Part shown: positions 25,313 to 34,519 of the stretch, one piece after another
Layout of the letters: each line of letters begins with the position of its first letter
Position numbering within the stretch: the stretch's first letter is position 1
NCBI GenBank assembly: GCA_017450435.1
Contig: JAFSTO010000033.1
Span: 18,016-82,015, forward strand
From: Paludibacteraceae bacterium
GTDB taxonomy: Bacteria > Bacteroidota > Bacteroidia > Bacteroidales > Paludibacteraceae
Direction: 5' to 3'
DNA length: 64,000 nt
Notes under the pieces: generated by a model
What the model was told of the DNA's origin: nothing
What the model saw: the letters and a program-made list of their open reading frames with translations, nothing else
The model's database searches: none
Position numbers and translations under genes: made by a program

Positions 25313-28300
25313 TTATTTAACAATTATCAGTTTCTTCCCGTTGAGGATATATACGCCGTTCTGTTGCGGTTCAGCCACTCTGCGTCCGAGCACATCGTAG
25401 CACCCTTCTTTGGCACTTAGTCCTTGGTCGCTTGGTCCTTGGTTATATCTTTCCTCCACGTTGTCCAACGCAGTAGCTTGGTTAGCAGCGGTGTTGTTGA
25501 GAGCGACGCGTTTGCGTGGTGCCGGAGCGGCTCCTCCACCCGGGTTCTCAAAGGCATTGTAGCATGCTTCCTTGGTGCTGTAGCATGGCACGGCGGCACC
25601 TTTATTGCCATAGATGTCGAAGTAACCTCGGTGCTTGCCCACCTTGCAGTTGTTGCCGCAGAGCCGGATGGTGTTATCCGATACGATGAAGTATCCGGTC
25701 ATTGCCTCAGGTTCCGAACCGTCGCGGTTGATGCCGTCAAATGAACCGTAGAAGCCGTTGTAGGAGACAGGTTCGGCTACGGCATTGCCAATCTCTATCA
25801 CACTGAATGTTGCGTTTTCAAGTACGTAGATATATGGTTTGCCTGCTTCAAGGTAACTAACCTCTGAGAAGAGGAGCATAGTAGGATGCCCCGTTGTGCC
25901 TAAACCACCTGCCAAAGCGTAGAAGGTAGCACCCTCGAAGTGTGCAATTTCTTTCTCCGGACAATATGTACCAATCTCGCCAAAGCGCATCTCATCAATA
26001 CTTGTCATCAGGTTGCGGTTGTCTTCTGCATAGACAGAAGCAATATCCTCTTTCGCCGTGAAGACGATTTGGTAGATGCGAAGGTCTGCGCCTTCTTCAT
26101 CAGAGACTTGAATACCGTCGAGCATTACTATTCCGGTTTCAACATAGGCTTCGTATGTCACCTTGCCGGAAGCAGATGTAGAAGAGATTGTTGAATCATA
26201 TTTACCGTTAATGCGAATTGTACGTGCTGCATTTCCTCCGGTGTTGGAGAAGGTGACTTTAACAATACCCTCCTTAATAACGTTCATTGATATGCTTCGG
26301 CCTTGGAAATATTTACCATCTCTCAATGGGTAACGTCCCGTGCACTGCAGTGCCTGTGAATTGAAGGTCTCATCATTTACGATTCCGTCATTGTTTGCCA
26401 ATAAGAACGATTGTGATGTTCCGAGGTCAACATTTATTCCTGCCTTGCTCCAATCCCATGTTGTTGAGCCGGTGACAGTAACTTGTGCGAGCACTGGACG
26501 AACCTCTGCCTTCAGTACTTGCGAAGCGTTGCCGCAGTCGCCTGTTACAACAACCTTGTAGTACTGCGTCTCTTCGGTGATAGTCACTGCGTAGGTGGCT
26601 GCATCATTAGCAGGGCTGACAGCCACAGGGTTATTACCTGCTTCGTTGTCGCAAGTGTACCACGCGTAGTGCAGTGTACCACGACCTTCGGCGGTGACGG
26701 AGAGTGTCTTCTCTGCGCCTACTGCCCCCATCACGTTCTCATAGGCGGTGATGACTGTGCCTGCATAGGTGGTTACCGTCACGGCGTCAGACTTCTTGCT
26801 GTTGTCGCTGAAGCCTTCGCGCTGGTTGGTTGCAATTACGTAGTAGCGACCATCAGCATTCGGAGTATAGGTTGCATTCGTTGCACCTTCGATTGCTTCA
26901 TCGCTGTCCGCGTTGTACCACTGATAGGTCACCGTACCGCCGTCGCTCACAGTAGCCGTGCCGTTAAGTGCGACATACGGGTCACCTGCGCAGATGTCGC
27001 TGTTTGCCAATGCACCGCTGAACGCCGGCTGCTCGCACTTGGGTGCGGAGAAAGCGATCTTATTAATCTTAACCGTGTTTCCGGAACCATTGATATACCA
27101 ATCGCCTGCTGCAAGAGAGAACTCTCCATCACCGGTTGATTCATACATCTGTGCATTAGCATCGGTCGAACACTCGCTTCCAATATAATATTTCTTATTA
27201 TCGGAATATACATTAACAGTCATCGGCGCATCCAAATGGAACTTGATATAATGCGTTCCAAGAGTAGTCAACTGAACGTTGCTTGCAGAATTAATCTTCG
27301 ACTCTGCCGACAGATAATACTCAATTCCATCAATTGTACGTTTAGCATTTGCCGCTACGTTCTGACGTTTCTTGGAATAATCAAACACATAGCCGTTTTG
27401 ACCGCCTTGCAGAAGGTCGTCGCCGCTCTCTACTGCTACTATCTGGCAGAAATACAACTTGGTACTTTCAACACCAAAGATAACTTCGGCATTGGTAGAA
27501 AGCGTCATATCGTAACTTACCAACTGTGAACCTTGATCTACAGAAACAGTCTCAGAAGCTACAGTAGAACCCTCTTCCATTTTGTAGATATAAATCTTTT
27601 TTGCGGAAGAGTCAGTATTGCGCATATAGAACCAGAACTTGATATTTTTCTTTGCAGGTGCATAGTAAATACCCTTTGCCTGATTTCCTTCTGTCTCACC
27701 ACTGAAACTTGTATGAGTGCTACCCATTTGCACATACTTGGTATAATTGATACTTTCTACTGTATATTCACCGGACTTCAGTTGATCCGCTTTAACACGG
27801 AACTTACCTGTCAATGCTCCGGCCTCTACGAGCTTGATACCATCAATCTCAGTCGGCTCAGTTACAACGACATTGAAATCAACGGTCTTAGCGTTGTAGC
27901 CGGGTACAGCTGCCTGTGATGCAGTGATAATTGCAGTACCGACGGCAGTAGCGGTTAATTTCTTACCGTCAAGAGTTGCACCGGTTGTGCCTACGTCCTT
28001 CACGCTATAGGTAATTGCACCCGTGCTGTTGGAAGCAGTAATCAGAGTACTCAGATCCAATGCAGCTGCACCGACCATGTATGCACCCTCCTTGTATGTC
28101 AATGTCGGGTCAACCGGATCTACATGCAGAACCCATTGTGCGGTAAACGTCGTTGCCGTAGCGGTCATTTCGTAGTCATCGCCCGGTTGGTATGTTTTTG
28201 AATCTACGTTACAAAGCCATCCTGTGAAATCGTAACCGTCTTTCTCCAATACTGTAGCCGCTGCGAGAGTAATCTTCTCACCTGCTGCCTCATCCGCTTG

Positions 28301-31183
28301 GGTTGGCATCGTCTCACCACTCTTGACAGCACCGTCGCCTGCAGCATAAGTTACAGCATAGACCTGAGCAAAACGTACTTCGTAGTAACGAAGATATTTA
28401 GCAGCGTTGTCACTTACTTGCACGCCCTTAATAAGCACATCTCCCGCACTTATTGCAAACGACTCTGTGCATTTGTCTGCATCTTTGTTGTTAGAAGAAC
28501 TCAATGAGCCTTTAACGCCATTAACATTAACCGTACGTGCAGCATTTCCACCGGTATTGGAATAGGTAACAAAAACTTTACCCGGAATGGTGGTTTTGAA
28601 CTTCAATTCATCACCCTGTGCATATTTTCCGTCACGATACATATGCTCCAATTTACCGGCGATAGCACGTGCATTGAAGCCTTCATCCCATGTTACGTCT
28701 GCATTAGCCAGAATTATCATCTGCGCCTTATCAACAACGGTTCCGACAGCAGCACTGGCTGCTCCGTCCCAATTCCACGTCGTTGCTGTGCTAATCGGAG
28801 TCAAATCCTCAATTCCTGCCGTTGAACTATAGGTCAAAGGAATAATCAGTTTGGTACTCTCGTCATAGTAAACAACCAAGTTCACGTTAGCCGAAGCCAC
28901 ATCCTCCAGCGACTTATAAGTAACTGTTACCTTTTGGTCGGTAATCGCACCTGCGGTCGGGGTAACAGATGTCGGACTAACCGTCATGCCTGCTACTGCG
29001 CTCGCCAGCGAAATCGTTACATTGGTAGTACCTAAATTTACACCACTGAAAGTAAAGCTTTTGGTATCCGTTGCAATCTTGGTTGAGGTCAAAGTTAAAC
29101 CGGTAGCTACTGTCTCTAACGACGGACCTGCCGGCTTGGCCAATGTCACAGTGTATGCTTGTGAGTTAATCGTTGTACTTGCAGACCAATTGGTTGTGTT
29201 TTCGCTTGCTTCAACATCTATTTCCTCGCTTGTTACATCGTCATCCCAACCCCCGGAATAGGAGACTGTTGTGCGTTTTACAAATGTAATAGTAGGAGCT
29301 GTTGCATAAGTGGTAGTAATAGCCAAAGACTTGTTTGTCTTTAATGTAGCTAAATCAGTAGAGGCAATAGCTGTGCCGTTAACTTTCACATTGGTCAACT
29401 CCTCAACCGTTCCTGTAACAGTCTTCTTAGCCGTCAAAGTAACCAAAGCATTGCGCCAATAAAGACCGCCAGAGCTTGCAGAAACACCCAAGAACTTAAT
29501 TTTGAACGATGCCGGGTATGTAGCAACCGGAGCGTTAAACTCTTTCTTGCCTTCAGCATATGCAGCCAAATCTTCCCAGTTAGAACCTCCATCCCAAGAG
29601 ATTTGTCCTCCGGCAGGCTCTTCTAACTTACCATACGTACAAATGCTCTTGATACCAAAGTTAGCGCTATAAGCTGCCTTAACAGTAAATGTCAAGATAC
29701 ACTCTGTATTATCGGCAGCCGCACGTCCCATTCCGGTAAAGCCTTCATATGCGATATCGGTATATTGCGCTGCCGGAGCATCTGCATTCGGATTAGCAAT
29801 ACAACCGGTATAGCTTGCGTTTTTCTTCCAAACATACGTATCGCTCAGCTCATTATCCAAAACAGTAACTGTTGCCTCTTTGCTGATTGCTGCATAAGTG
29901 CCTGTAACGGCTGCTTGGCTTGCTACAACTACATAACTACCTGCTACAGTCGCTGTAAAAGCACCGGCAGAGGTGATACTTGCATTTGTGGTTGTCTCTT
30001 TCAAAGCGTATGTTACTGCACCTGTACTGTTAGATGTAAACTTAGCAGCCATATTAAGAGCACTTGCCCCGATAATATATGTACCACCTGTAAAGGTAGC
30101 AGTCGGATCCGGAACATCTTCTACCCATTGGGCAGTAAGCGTTACATCCGAAGTACCCATCGTGTAAGTATCGCCTGCCTCATAATCGTCATTTCCGTCA
30201 TTCCATGCTGAGAATTTCGTTCCGGTCGGAGGAGTTACTCCACCCGGCATAGCCGCAACGGTAAATGTACCGCCTTCCGCTACATCAGCCTGCGTCGGAG
30301 CTACACCAGTTCCGCCATTAAGGTCATAAGTTACAGTGTGTTTGGTAAGGGATTCTGTAATTACAAACACCTTACTTAATCCACTAAGTGTAGTTCCTGC
30401 TGCATTCTTCAATGTAATAGTCTTGGTATCTGTACCTGCTGTCCATGTGCCACCATCGCAAGTGCCGCCACCTGCATCTACACTAAATGTGGCGCGGCAG
30501 TTATTATCAAAGAAAGCTATATACTTGATATTGTTTTCAGAAGTAAATGTAATTGTTTTGTTACTACCAAGGGAGATATTCGAACCGCTAACACTACCTC
30601 CGGAAGAGGTAGGCGTGGTCAATGAGACTGCTGATGTTACTGCAATATTATTTACCTTAGAAGTAAATGAATATTTACCGCTTGACAAAGAGAAACCAGA
30701 AAGAGTTTCAATGTTATTTTCGGAACTTGCTACAGTAATAGAGATAGTACCTAGTTTTCCTGCACCTCCAGTCCCTGCAGTCATCTTGAAAGATACGCTC
30801 GAGGTTGTTCCGCCCGAATATGTCCAAACTGCATCGGTTGCATTATTGGTCAATGTTCCATCACCTGATGTATTCTCAAGAGTCACTAATTTATTTGATG
30901 ATCCTTTATTTGCATCGGTAAAAGAGACTCCCTTAATATAGAGACTTGAATGAGTTGTAGCAATTGTAAAATAACCGTTCTGATTTTTGTCACTCGTTTG
31001 AATCTGACCACTGCTGATTTTTAACTTATCTCCAGAGGGCGAATTAATTGTCACTTTTGCAAGGCTCGTGTAAATATAAGACCCTGTTATTGGATTTATC
31101 GTAAAATCTTCTCCCCACACATTTCCGAGCCCTAAAACGAAAGTGAGCAGCATGCAGGCTGCGTACTTCCATACTTGGTTCAT
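25313..31183 (-). CDS. Giant exported multi-domain surface protein with type IX-like tail
   Basis: 1956 residues from the ATG at 31183, chosen because it begins a clean signal peptide (MNQVWKYAACMLLTFVLGLG, then NVWGEDF). The frame stays open upstream for another 116 codons, with an ATG at 31402 that would add 73 residues and place a run of eight G in the coding sequence. The protein is mostly beta-rich repeats. Two Listeria-Bacteroides (InlB B-type) repeats are visible (VTYDLNGGTG...FSAWNDGN and VTYAAGDGAV...FTGWLCN), plus Ig-like segments (VTYQWYNADSDEAIEGATNATY). The C-terminal ~30 residues (GCYDVLGRRVAEPQQNGVYI) resemble a type IX sorting tail. Ligand unknown; probably an adhesin or surface structural protein. 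Confidence 0.83.
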   Translation of the reverse strand: MNQVWKYAACMLLTFVLGLGNVWGEDFTINPITGSYIYTSLAKVTINSPSGDKLKISSGQIQTSDKNQNGYFTIATTHSSLYIKGVSFTDANKGSSNKLVTLENTSGDGTLTNNATDAVWTYSGGTTSSVSFKMTAGTGGAGKLGTISITVASSENNIETLSGFSLSSGKYSFTSKVNNIAVTSAVSLTTPTSSGGSVSGSNISLGSNKTITFTSENNIKYIAFFDNNCRATFSVDAGGGTCDGGTWTAGTDTKTITLKNAAGTTLSGLSKVFVITESLTKHTVTYDLNGGTGVAPTQADVAEGGTFTVAAMPGGVTPPTGTKFSAWNDGNDDYEAGDTYTMGTSDVTLTAQWVEDVPDPTATFTGGTYIIGASALNMAAKFTSNSTGAVTYALKETTTNASITSAGAFTATVAGSYVVVASQAAVTGTYAAISKEATVTVLDNELSDTYVWKKNASYTGCIANPNADAPAAQYTDIAYEGFTGMGRAAADNTECILTFTVKAAYSANFGIKSICTYGKLEEPAGGQISWDGGSNWEDLAAYAEGKKEFNAPVATYPASFKIKFLGVSASSGGLYWRNALVTLTAKKTVTGTVEELTNVKVNGTAIASTDLATLKTNKSLAITTTYATAPTITFVKRTTVSYSGGWDDDVTSEEIDVEASENTTNWSASTTINSQAYTVTLAKPAGPSLETVATGLTLTSTKIATDTKSFTFSGVNLGTTNVTISLASAVAGMTVSPTSVTPTAGAITDQKVTVTYKSLEDVASANVNLVVYYDESTKLIIPLTYSSTAGIEDLTPISTATTWNWDGAASAAVGTVVDKAQMIILANADVTWDEGFNARAIAGKLEHMYRDGKYAQGDELKFKTTIPGKVFVTYSNTGGNAARTVNVNGVKGSLSSSNNKDADKCTESFAISAGDVLIKGVQVSDNAAKYLRYYEVRFAQVYAVTYAAGDGAVKSGETMPTQADEAAGEKITLAAATVLEKDGYDFTGWLCNVDSKTYQPGDDYEMTATATTFTAQWVLHVDPVDPTLTYKEGAYMVGAAALDLSTLITASNSTGAITYSVKDVGTTGATLDGKKLTATAVGTAIITASQAAVPGYNAKTVDFNVVVTEPTEIDGIKLVEAGALTGKFRVKADQLKSGEYTVESINYTKYVQMGSTHTSFSGETEGNQAKGIYYAPAKKNIKFWFYMRNTDSSAKKIYIYKMEEGSTVASETVSVDQGSQLVSYDMTLSTNAEVIFGVESTKLYFCQIVAVESGDDLLQGGQNGYVFDYSKKRQNVAANAKRTIDGIEYYLSAESKINSASNVQLTTLGTHYIKFHLDAPMTVNVYSDNKKYYIGSECSTDANAQMYESTGDGEFSLAAGDWYINGSGNTVKINKIAFSAPKCEQPAFSGALANSDICAGDPYVALNGTATVSDGGTVTYQWYNADSDEAIEGATNATYTPNADGRYYVIATNQREGFSDNSKKSDAVTVTTYAGTVITAYENVMGAVGAEKTLSVTAEGRGTLHYAWYTCDNEAGNNPVAVSPANDAATYAVTITEETQYYKVVVTGDCGNASQVLKAEVRPVLAQVTVTGSTTWDWSKAGINVDLGTSQSFLLANNDGIVNDETFNSQALQCTGRYPLRDGKYFQGRSISMNVIKEGIVKVTFSNTGGNAARTIRINGKYDSTISSTSASGKVTYEAYVETGIVMLDGIQVSDEEGADLRIYQIVFTAKEDIASVYAEDNRNLMTSIDEMRFGEIGTYCPEKEIAHFEGATFYALAGGLGTTGHPTMLLFSEVSYLEAGKPYIYVLENATFSVIEIGNAVAEPVSYNGFYGSFDGINRDGSEPEAMTGYFIVSDNTIRLCGNNCKVGKHRGYFDIYGNKGAAVPCYSTKEACYNAFENPGGGAAPAPRKRVALNNTAANQATALDNVEERYNQGPSDQGLSAKEGCYDVLGRRVAEPQQNGVYILNGKKLIIVK

Positions 31184-31340
31184 ACGCAGGCTACCGGCGA
31201 GGGTTTTTCCCTGTGGTGTTGTTGCGTTGATTATAGAATTGGTAATTGCGACGGAGGCACGACGTTGCTTGTCGTGTTCTGTCGTAAGAGATTGCGGATA
31301 GGTTGTAAATCGGGATTTGTTGGTTTGAACTTGCGAATTA

Positions 31341-31348
31341 CCCCCCCC
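31341..31348 (-). repeat. Run of eight G (minus strand) before the giant gene start
   Basis: Eight consecutive C on the plus strand, i.e. G8 on the coding strand, 158-165 bases before the chosen start and inside the longer open frame that begins at ATG 31402. Confidence 0.9.
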
Positions 31349-31534
31349 TGAGTTATGAAGGCACTTCGCGGTTCCATTCGTTAAAAAGTTAGTGTGTGTC
31401 ATAGTATTGTGTGTTTTGTTGTTATTTGCAAGGTATTGAGTTACAATGTCTGAAAGTGTTAATCCGGTTTCAAGGTGAGATTTCGGTTTGTCTTGTTCTA
31501 AAATAGGATTTATTTCCATGCATATATGCACAAA

Positions 31535-31568
31535 AAAGCGGTAAGTCCGATATTGGATTTACCGCTTT
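31535..31568 (-). terminator. Terminator of the HigBA-like operon
   Basis: On the minus strand AAAGCGGTAA and TTACCGC(TTT) form a 10-bp stem with further inner pairing (ATCC/GGA), followed by a T6 run. It lies 34 bases after the antitoxin stop. Confidence 0.8.
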
Positions 31569-31601
31569 GAAAGTTTTATGGAATGAGGTTGTTCTTTCGT
31601 G

Positions 31602-31910
31602 TTACAAAAGTGTTACAGCCACTTTCTTTCCCATTCCGGCAAATATCATGAAGATGGAAGAGAGAGAAACGTTACTATTTCCGCGTTCTATACGGGATAT
31701 TGTTTCTGCGCGTGTACCGACTTGTTCCGCTAACTCTTTCTGTGTTAGTCCGGCACGGAGTCGTTGTTCTCTCAACAATTCGCCTATGCAGAATGCCTCA
31801 GCATCTGCCTCAAACTGTTCGCGCTTGTTAGTGCCGCGTTTCCCATACTCGGTATCTAATAATTGGTCGAAATCAGTACACTGCATCAGTTGTTGCTTTT
31901 GTGAATCCAT
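31602..31910 (-). CDS. XRE-family HTH antitoxin, HigA-like
   Basis: 102 residues. The C-terminal half is a Cro/C1-type helix-turn-helix (LREQRLRAGLTQKELAEQVG...ETISRIERG). The N-terminal ~40 residues are acidic and may wrap the toxin. The toxin gene ends one base into this start codon, the toxin-first order typical of HigBA. It would neutralise the toxin and repress the shared promoter at 32279-32310. A terminator follows. Membership of the pair rests on the overlap and both folds. Confidence 0.87.
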   Translation of the reverse strand: MDSQKQQLMQCTDFDQLLDTEYGKRGTNKREQFEADAEAFCIGELLREQRLRAGLTQKELAEQVGTRAETISRIERGNSNVSLSSIFMIFAGMGKKVAVTLL

Positions 31911-32257
31911 TATTGTACCTCCTTTTCGCTAAAATATTCTTGTTTTAATCTTTCTGCACGCGCTATTTGATCTGCGGGAGTTTTCTGGCTTTTTTTCTGA
32001 AAGCCTTGGAAAAGTACCACTAAATTGCCCTTGTCGAAACAGCAGAATATGCGATAGATATTGCCGGTCATCTCCACACGGATTTCAAATAAACCGTCAA
32101 CCGTTTCTATGGGTCTAAAGAACTTCTGTGGTATGTGTTCTTGCGTTTCCACAAACTTGAGAACCTGATTTATTTTTCTTCTTACGTCAGCAGTCTGTGC
32201 CACGTAGAACTCAAGGAAATATTGTTTGTGGAATATAATCTTTCTTGGAACAGGCAT
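31910..32257 (-). CDS. RelE/HigB-type toxin (Gp49-like)
   Basis: 115 residues from the ATG at 32257. The open frame extends further upstream, but a consensus promoter (32279-32310) lies inside that extension, so the short form is chosen. The sequence has the RelE/HigB core: ...YFLEFY...VRRKINQVLKFVE...FFRPIETVDGLFEIRVEM... and IYRIFCCFDKGNLVVLFQGFQKKSQKTP. HigB-type toxins cleave mRNA on the ribosome. It overlaps the antitoxin start by one base. Confidence 0.87.
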   Translation of the reverse strand: MPVPRKIIFHKQYFLEFYVAQTADVRRKINQVLKFVETQEHIPQKFFRPIETVDGLFEIRVEMTGNIYRIFCCFDKGNLVVLFQGFQKKSQKTPADQIARAERLKQEYFSEKEVQ

Positions 32258-32278
32258 ATATCGCAATGTTTTTCGCTG

Positions 32279-32310
32279 CGAAAGTACAACAATTTTCCGA
32301 AATATGCAAG
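32279..32310 (-). promoter_or_regulatory. Promoter of the HigBA-like operon
   Basis: On the minus strand CTTG (32310-32307) and TACTTTCG (32286-32279), 20 bp apart; the -7 has one deviation from TAnnTTTG. Predicted start is ~15 bases before the toxin ATG. Confidence 0.68.
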
Positions 32311-32397
32311 TGTTTCTACTTTTTTCTGCAAAATTCATTTGTCTTTGCGGTAAATCCAATATGTCAAAGACCCCTGCCATCTTCCATTTGGTCATGT

Positions 32398-32447
32398 GTA
32401 GAGACGGTAATTGGGGATGATAAGGTGCGTGGCGCTTACCGTCTCTC
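32398..32447 (+). repeat. Copy A of the ~50-bp GAGACGGTAA element
   Basis: Begins GTAGAGACGGTAATTGGGG and ends GTGGCGCTTACCGTCTCTC, so its termini GAGACGGTAA/TTACCGTCTC are inverted repeats around a variable centre. Confidence 0.85.
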
Positions 32448-32890
32448 GAAAGTACCATTTGGTCGTGTCCATTGGACAATAATGGATGATAGCCTTCGGT
32501 TTATAGTCTCGAAGCCGGACTGATGATAATCTGTTTGTAAATGCAAACAGAAAAGAACGTACAACGTGTTGTACTTGTAATATTAGGATGTAAATTACGG
32601 AAAAAGTCGCAGGAAATTCTGCGAAGAAGGACGACACTATAATTAGCTGTATTCGTCCGGGTGCAACACGTTTTATAAATTTTAGCAAACAATAAGCTTT
32701 TGGGGTAGCGACGCTTCGCTACAAGCTGAGGGATAGAGAGTCGTTCGGCATACTTAGTCGTTAGTTATGCCGCTCTACATTTTTTCACGCTGCAAAATTA
32801 CTGCTTTTGGCGGTAATATTGGAGTATAAAATGACGGAATATGTGGAAAAATTGACGGAGTGCACGATTTTGTTTTTATTGGTTATTTTA

Positions 32891-32940
32891 AGAGACGGTA
32901 AGCGCCACCCTTTTATTGCCACCCCAATTACCGTTTCTAC
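32891..32940 (-). repeat. Copy B of the ~50-bp GAGACGGTAA element, inverted
   Basis: Its reverse complement begins GTAGAAACGGTAATTGGGG and ends TGGCGCTTACCGTCTCT, matching copy A at both ends; only the ~14-base centre differs. Confidence 0.85.
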
Positions 32941-33094
32941 CATTGTCGGTAGCATTTTGGATTGTTCAGATTATTTGGATTCTTCGGATTACTCAGATTG
33001 TTCGGACTAATTTTTTTCTCTCGGCCTCTTCAGCCTCTCATCGTCCCCTCATTAATAAAAAAATGCAGTCATTGCAAAAAAAATCGGGCAAAAA

Positions 33095-33126
33095 CTTGCG
33101 TATATCAAATAATTGTAGTAATTTTG
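33095..33126 (+). promoter_or_regulatory. Promoter of the ribosomal cluster (rpsL)
   Basis: CTTG at 33095-33098 and TAATTTTG at 33119-33126 with 20 bp between, preceded by an A-tract and CGGGCAAAA. Predicted start ~33133, leaving a ~265-base leader before rpsL. It is the only clear consensus promoter found upstream of the cluster. Confidence 0.82.
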
Positions 33127-33262
33127 CAGTCCGGAATTATGGGCTTATTGCGCCCGTTTGTGCCGAATAGTTTGAGTAAGAAAGACTTAGCTCCAAAAAA
33201 ACGTGAGCCGGGATGGGCCGCGGAATTTGGGGTGGAGCAGTTTGCGGCTCAAGAATGAAGGG

Positions 33263-33331
33263 TTTTGAAAGTGGAAGGCTGAAAGTGGAAAGAGGAGAGT
33301 GGAAAGTGGAAGGTGGAAAGTGAAAACAAAG
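33263..33331. repeat. Polypurine repeats in the rpsL leader
   Basis: A run of variants of GAAAGTGGAAGG (about six) makes a nearly pure purine strand between the promoter and rpsL. Confidence 0.85.
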
Positions 33332-33397
33332 ATAGCCGACAGCCGAGTGCTGACGGCCGAAAATAAACAATAATTATTAACAAACTAAACAAAGGAA

Positions 33398-33781
33398 ATG
33401 CCTACAATTCAACAATTGGTTAGGAAAGGAAGAATTGAGCTTGAGGACAAGTCTAAGTCTCCCGCTTTGGACAGCTGCCCGCAGCGTCGCGGCGTATGCG
33501 TTCGTGTGTACACAACAACCCCTAAAAAGCCTAACTCGGCTATGCGTAAGGTGGCACGTGTGCGCTTGACCAATCAGAAGGAGGTTAATGCCTACATCCC
33601 CGGTGAGGGTCACAACCTGCAGGAGCACTCGATCGTAATGGTTCGTGGTGGTCGTGTGAAAGACCTTCCGGGTGTACGTTATCACATCGTACGCGGTACG
33701 CTTGATACCGCAGGTGTTGCCAACCGTCTGCAGCGTCGTTCCAAATACGGAGCTAAACGTCCTAAGGCTAAGAAAGCCTAA
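33398..33781 (+). CDS. rpsL: Small ribosomal subunit protein uS12
   Basis: 127 residues. S12 lies at the decoding centre. The conserved [17 protein letters not shown] loop (Lys43/Lys44) and [13 protein letters not shown] loop are intact; these are the positions where streptomycin resistance changes occur, and they have the wild-type form. First gene of the cluster, 272 bases after the promoter -7 element; rpsG follows after 227 bases. Confidence 0.98.
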   Translation: MPTIQQLVRKGRIELEDKSKSPALDSCPQRRGVCVRVYTTTPKKPNSAMRKVARVRLTNQKEVNAYIPGEGHNLQEHSIVMVRGGRVKDLPGVRYHIVRGTLDTAGVANRLQRRSKYGAKRPKAKKA

Positions 33782-34008
33782 CTGACCAAACGCGGGTCAT
33801 GCGCCCGCACTGATGATTAACTAAATGGGGTGAAGGTTGAGTACTCCCCGATGAGGAGGAAGATGCCCGAACAACCAAACAGTCGGGAGTGAGAAATCTG
33901 GAAGTTGATATCTGACGGCTGAAAAGCTAAATGATGACTACTAAAAATGACAGTCTGTAGTCAACAACTCACCACTCACGACGAAACTAAAAAAACACAT
34001 TAACAACA
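33782..34008 (+). other. Long rpsL-rpsG intercistronic region
   Basis: 227 bases without a gene or consensus promoter. It contains CTGACGGCTGAAAA (33912-33925), which recurs before rpsL and before rpsJ. S7 controls its operon through this region in E. coli, but no matching structure was recognised here. Confidence 0.5.
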
Positions 34009-34485
34009 ATGAGAAAAGCTAAACCAAAGAAACGTGTGATCCTGCCGGATCCAGTGTTCGGAGAAGTGATGGTGGCAAAATTTGTTAACCACCTGATGCT
34101 TGACGGAAAGAAAAACACCGCTTACTCGGTGTTCTATTCCGCTTTGGAGACTGTTGGCCAGAAGATGGCAGCTGCCGAAAAGCCGGCGCTGGACATCTGG
34201 AAACAGGCTCTTGACAATATCACTCCGCTTGTGGAGGTTAAGAGCCGCCGTATAGGCGGTGCTACTTTCCAGGTGCCTATGGAGATTCGTGCCGACCGTA
34301 AACAGTCGATAGCGATGAAGAACATGATTAACTTCGCACGCAAGCGCGGCGGTCACTCCATGGCAGAGAAACTGGCAGCAGAGATCATGGATGCTTTCAA
34401 TAACCAAGGTGGTGCCTTCAAACGTAAGGAGGATATGCACCGCATGGCTGAGGCAAACCGCGCTTTCGCACATTTCCGTTTTTAA
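34009..34485 (+). CDS. rpsG: Small ribosomal subunit protein uS7
   Basis: 158 residues, usual length. It begins [19 protein letters not shown] and contains the 16S-binding motifs [12 protein letters not shown] and [20 protein letters not shown]7 nucleates assembly of the 30S head. fusA starts 34 bases downstream, so the two are co-transcribed. Confidence 0.98.
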   Translation: MRKAKPKKRVILPDPVFGEVMVAKFVNHLMLDGKKNTAYSVFYSALETVGQKMAAAEKPALDIWKQALDNITPLVEVKSRRIGGATFQVPMEIRADRKQSIAMKNMINFARKRGGHSMAEKLAAEIMDAFNNQGGAFKRKEDMHRMAEANRAFAHFRF

Positions 34486-34519
34486 GGATTAATAAAATAG
34501 GTATTAGTTATTTAAGAAA

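Larger units (their letters stand above)
32311..33094. other. Gene-free region between the toxin-antitoxin pair and the rpsL promoter
   Basis: About 780 bases. It holds two oppositely oriented copies of a ~50-bp palindromic element (32398-32447 and 32891-32940). Between them I see no gene, only short open frames without start context and a stretch rich in small palindromes (for example AACGTGTTGTAC). An imperfect tandem of TCAGATTATTTGGATTCTTC-like sequence lies at 32967-33007. Confidence 0.7.

Noticed and set aside
26483-27139. 218-codon plus-strand frame inside the second giant gene
   Set aside because: Antisense to a signal-bearing, domain-rich gene; Cys/Val-rich translation with no recognisable motif.
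31910-32479. 189-codon form of the HigB-like toxin
   Set aside because: The extra 74 codons contain the operon promoter and lack toxin similarity; the ATG at 32257 fits better.
33137-33370. 77-codon minus-strand frame before rpsL
   Set aside because: Its Ser/Phe/Pro repeats are just the translation of the polypurine tract in reverse.
33782-34008. Riboswitch search in the rpsL-rpsG gap and other leaders
   Set aside because: No known riboswitch core (TPP, cobalamin, SAM, FMN and similar) was recognised; only simple hairpins.
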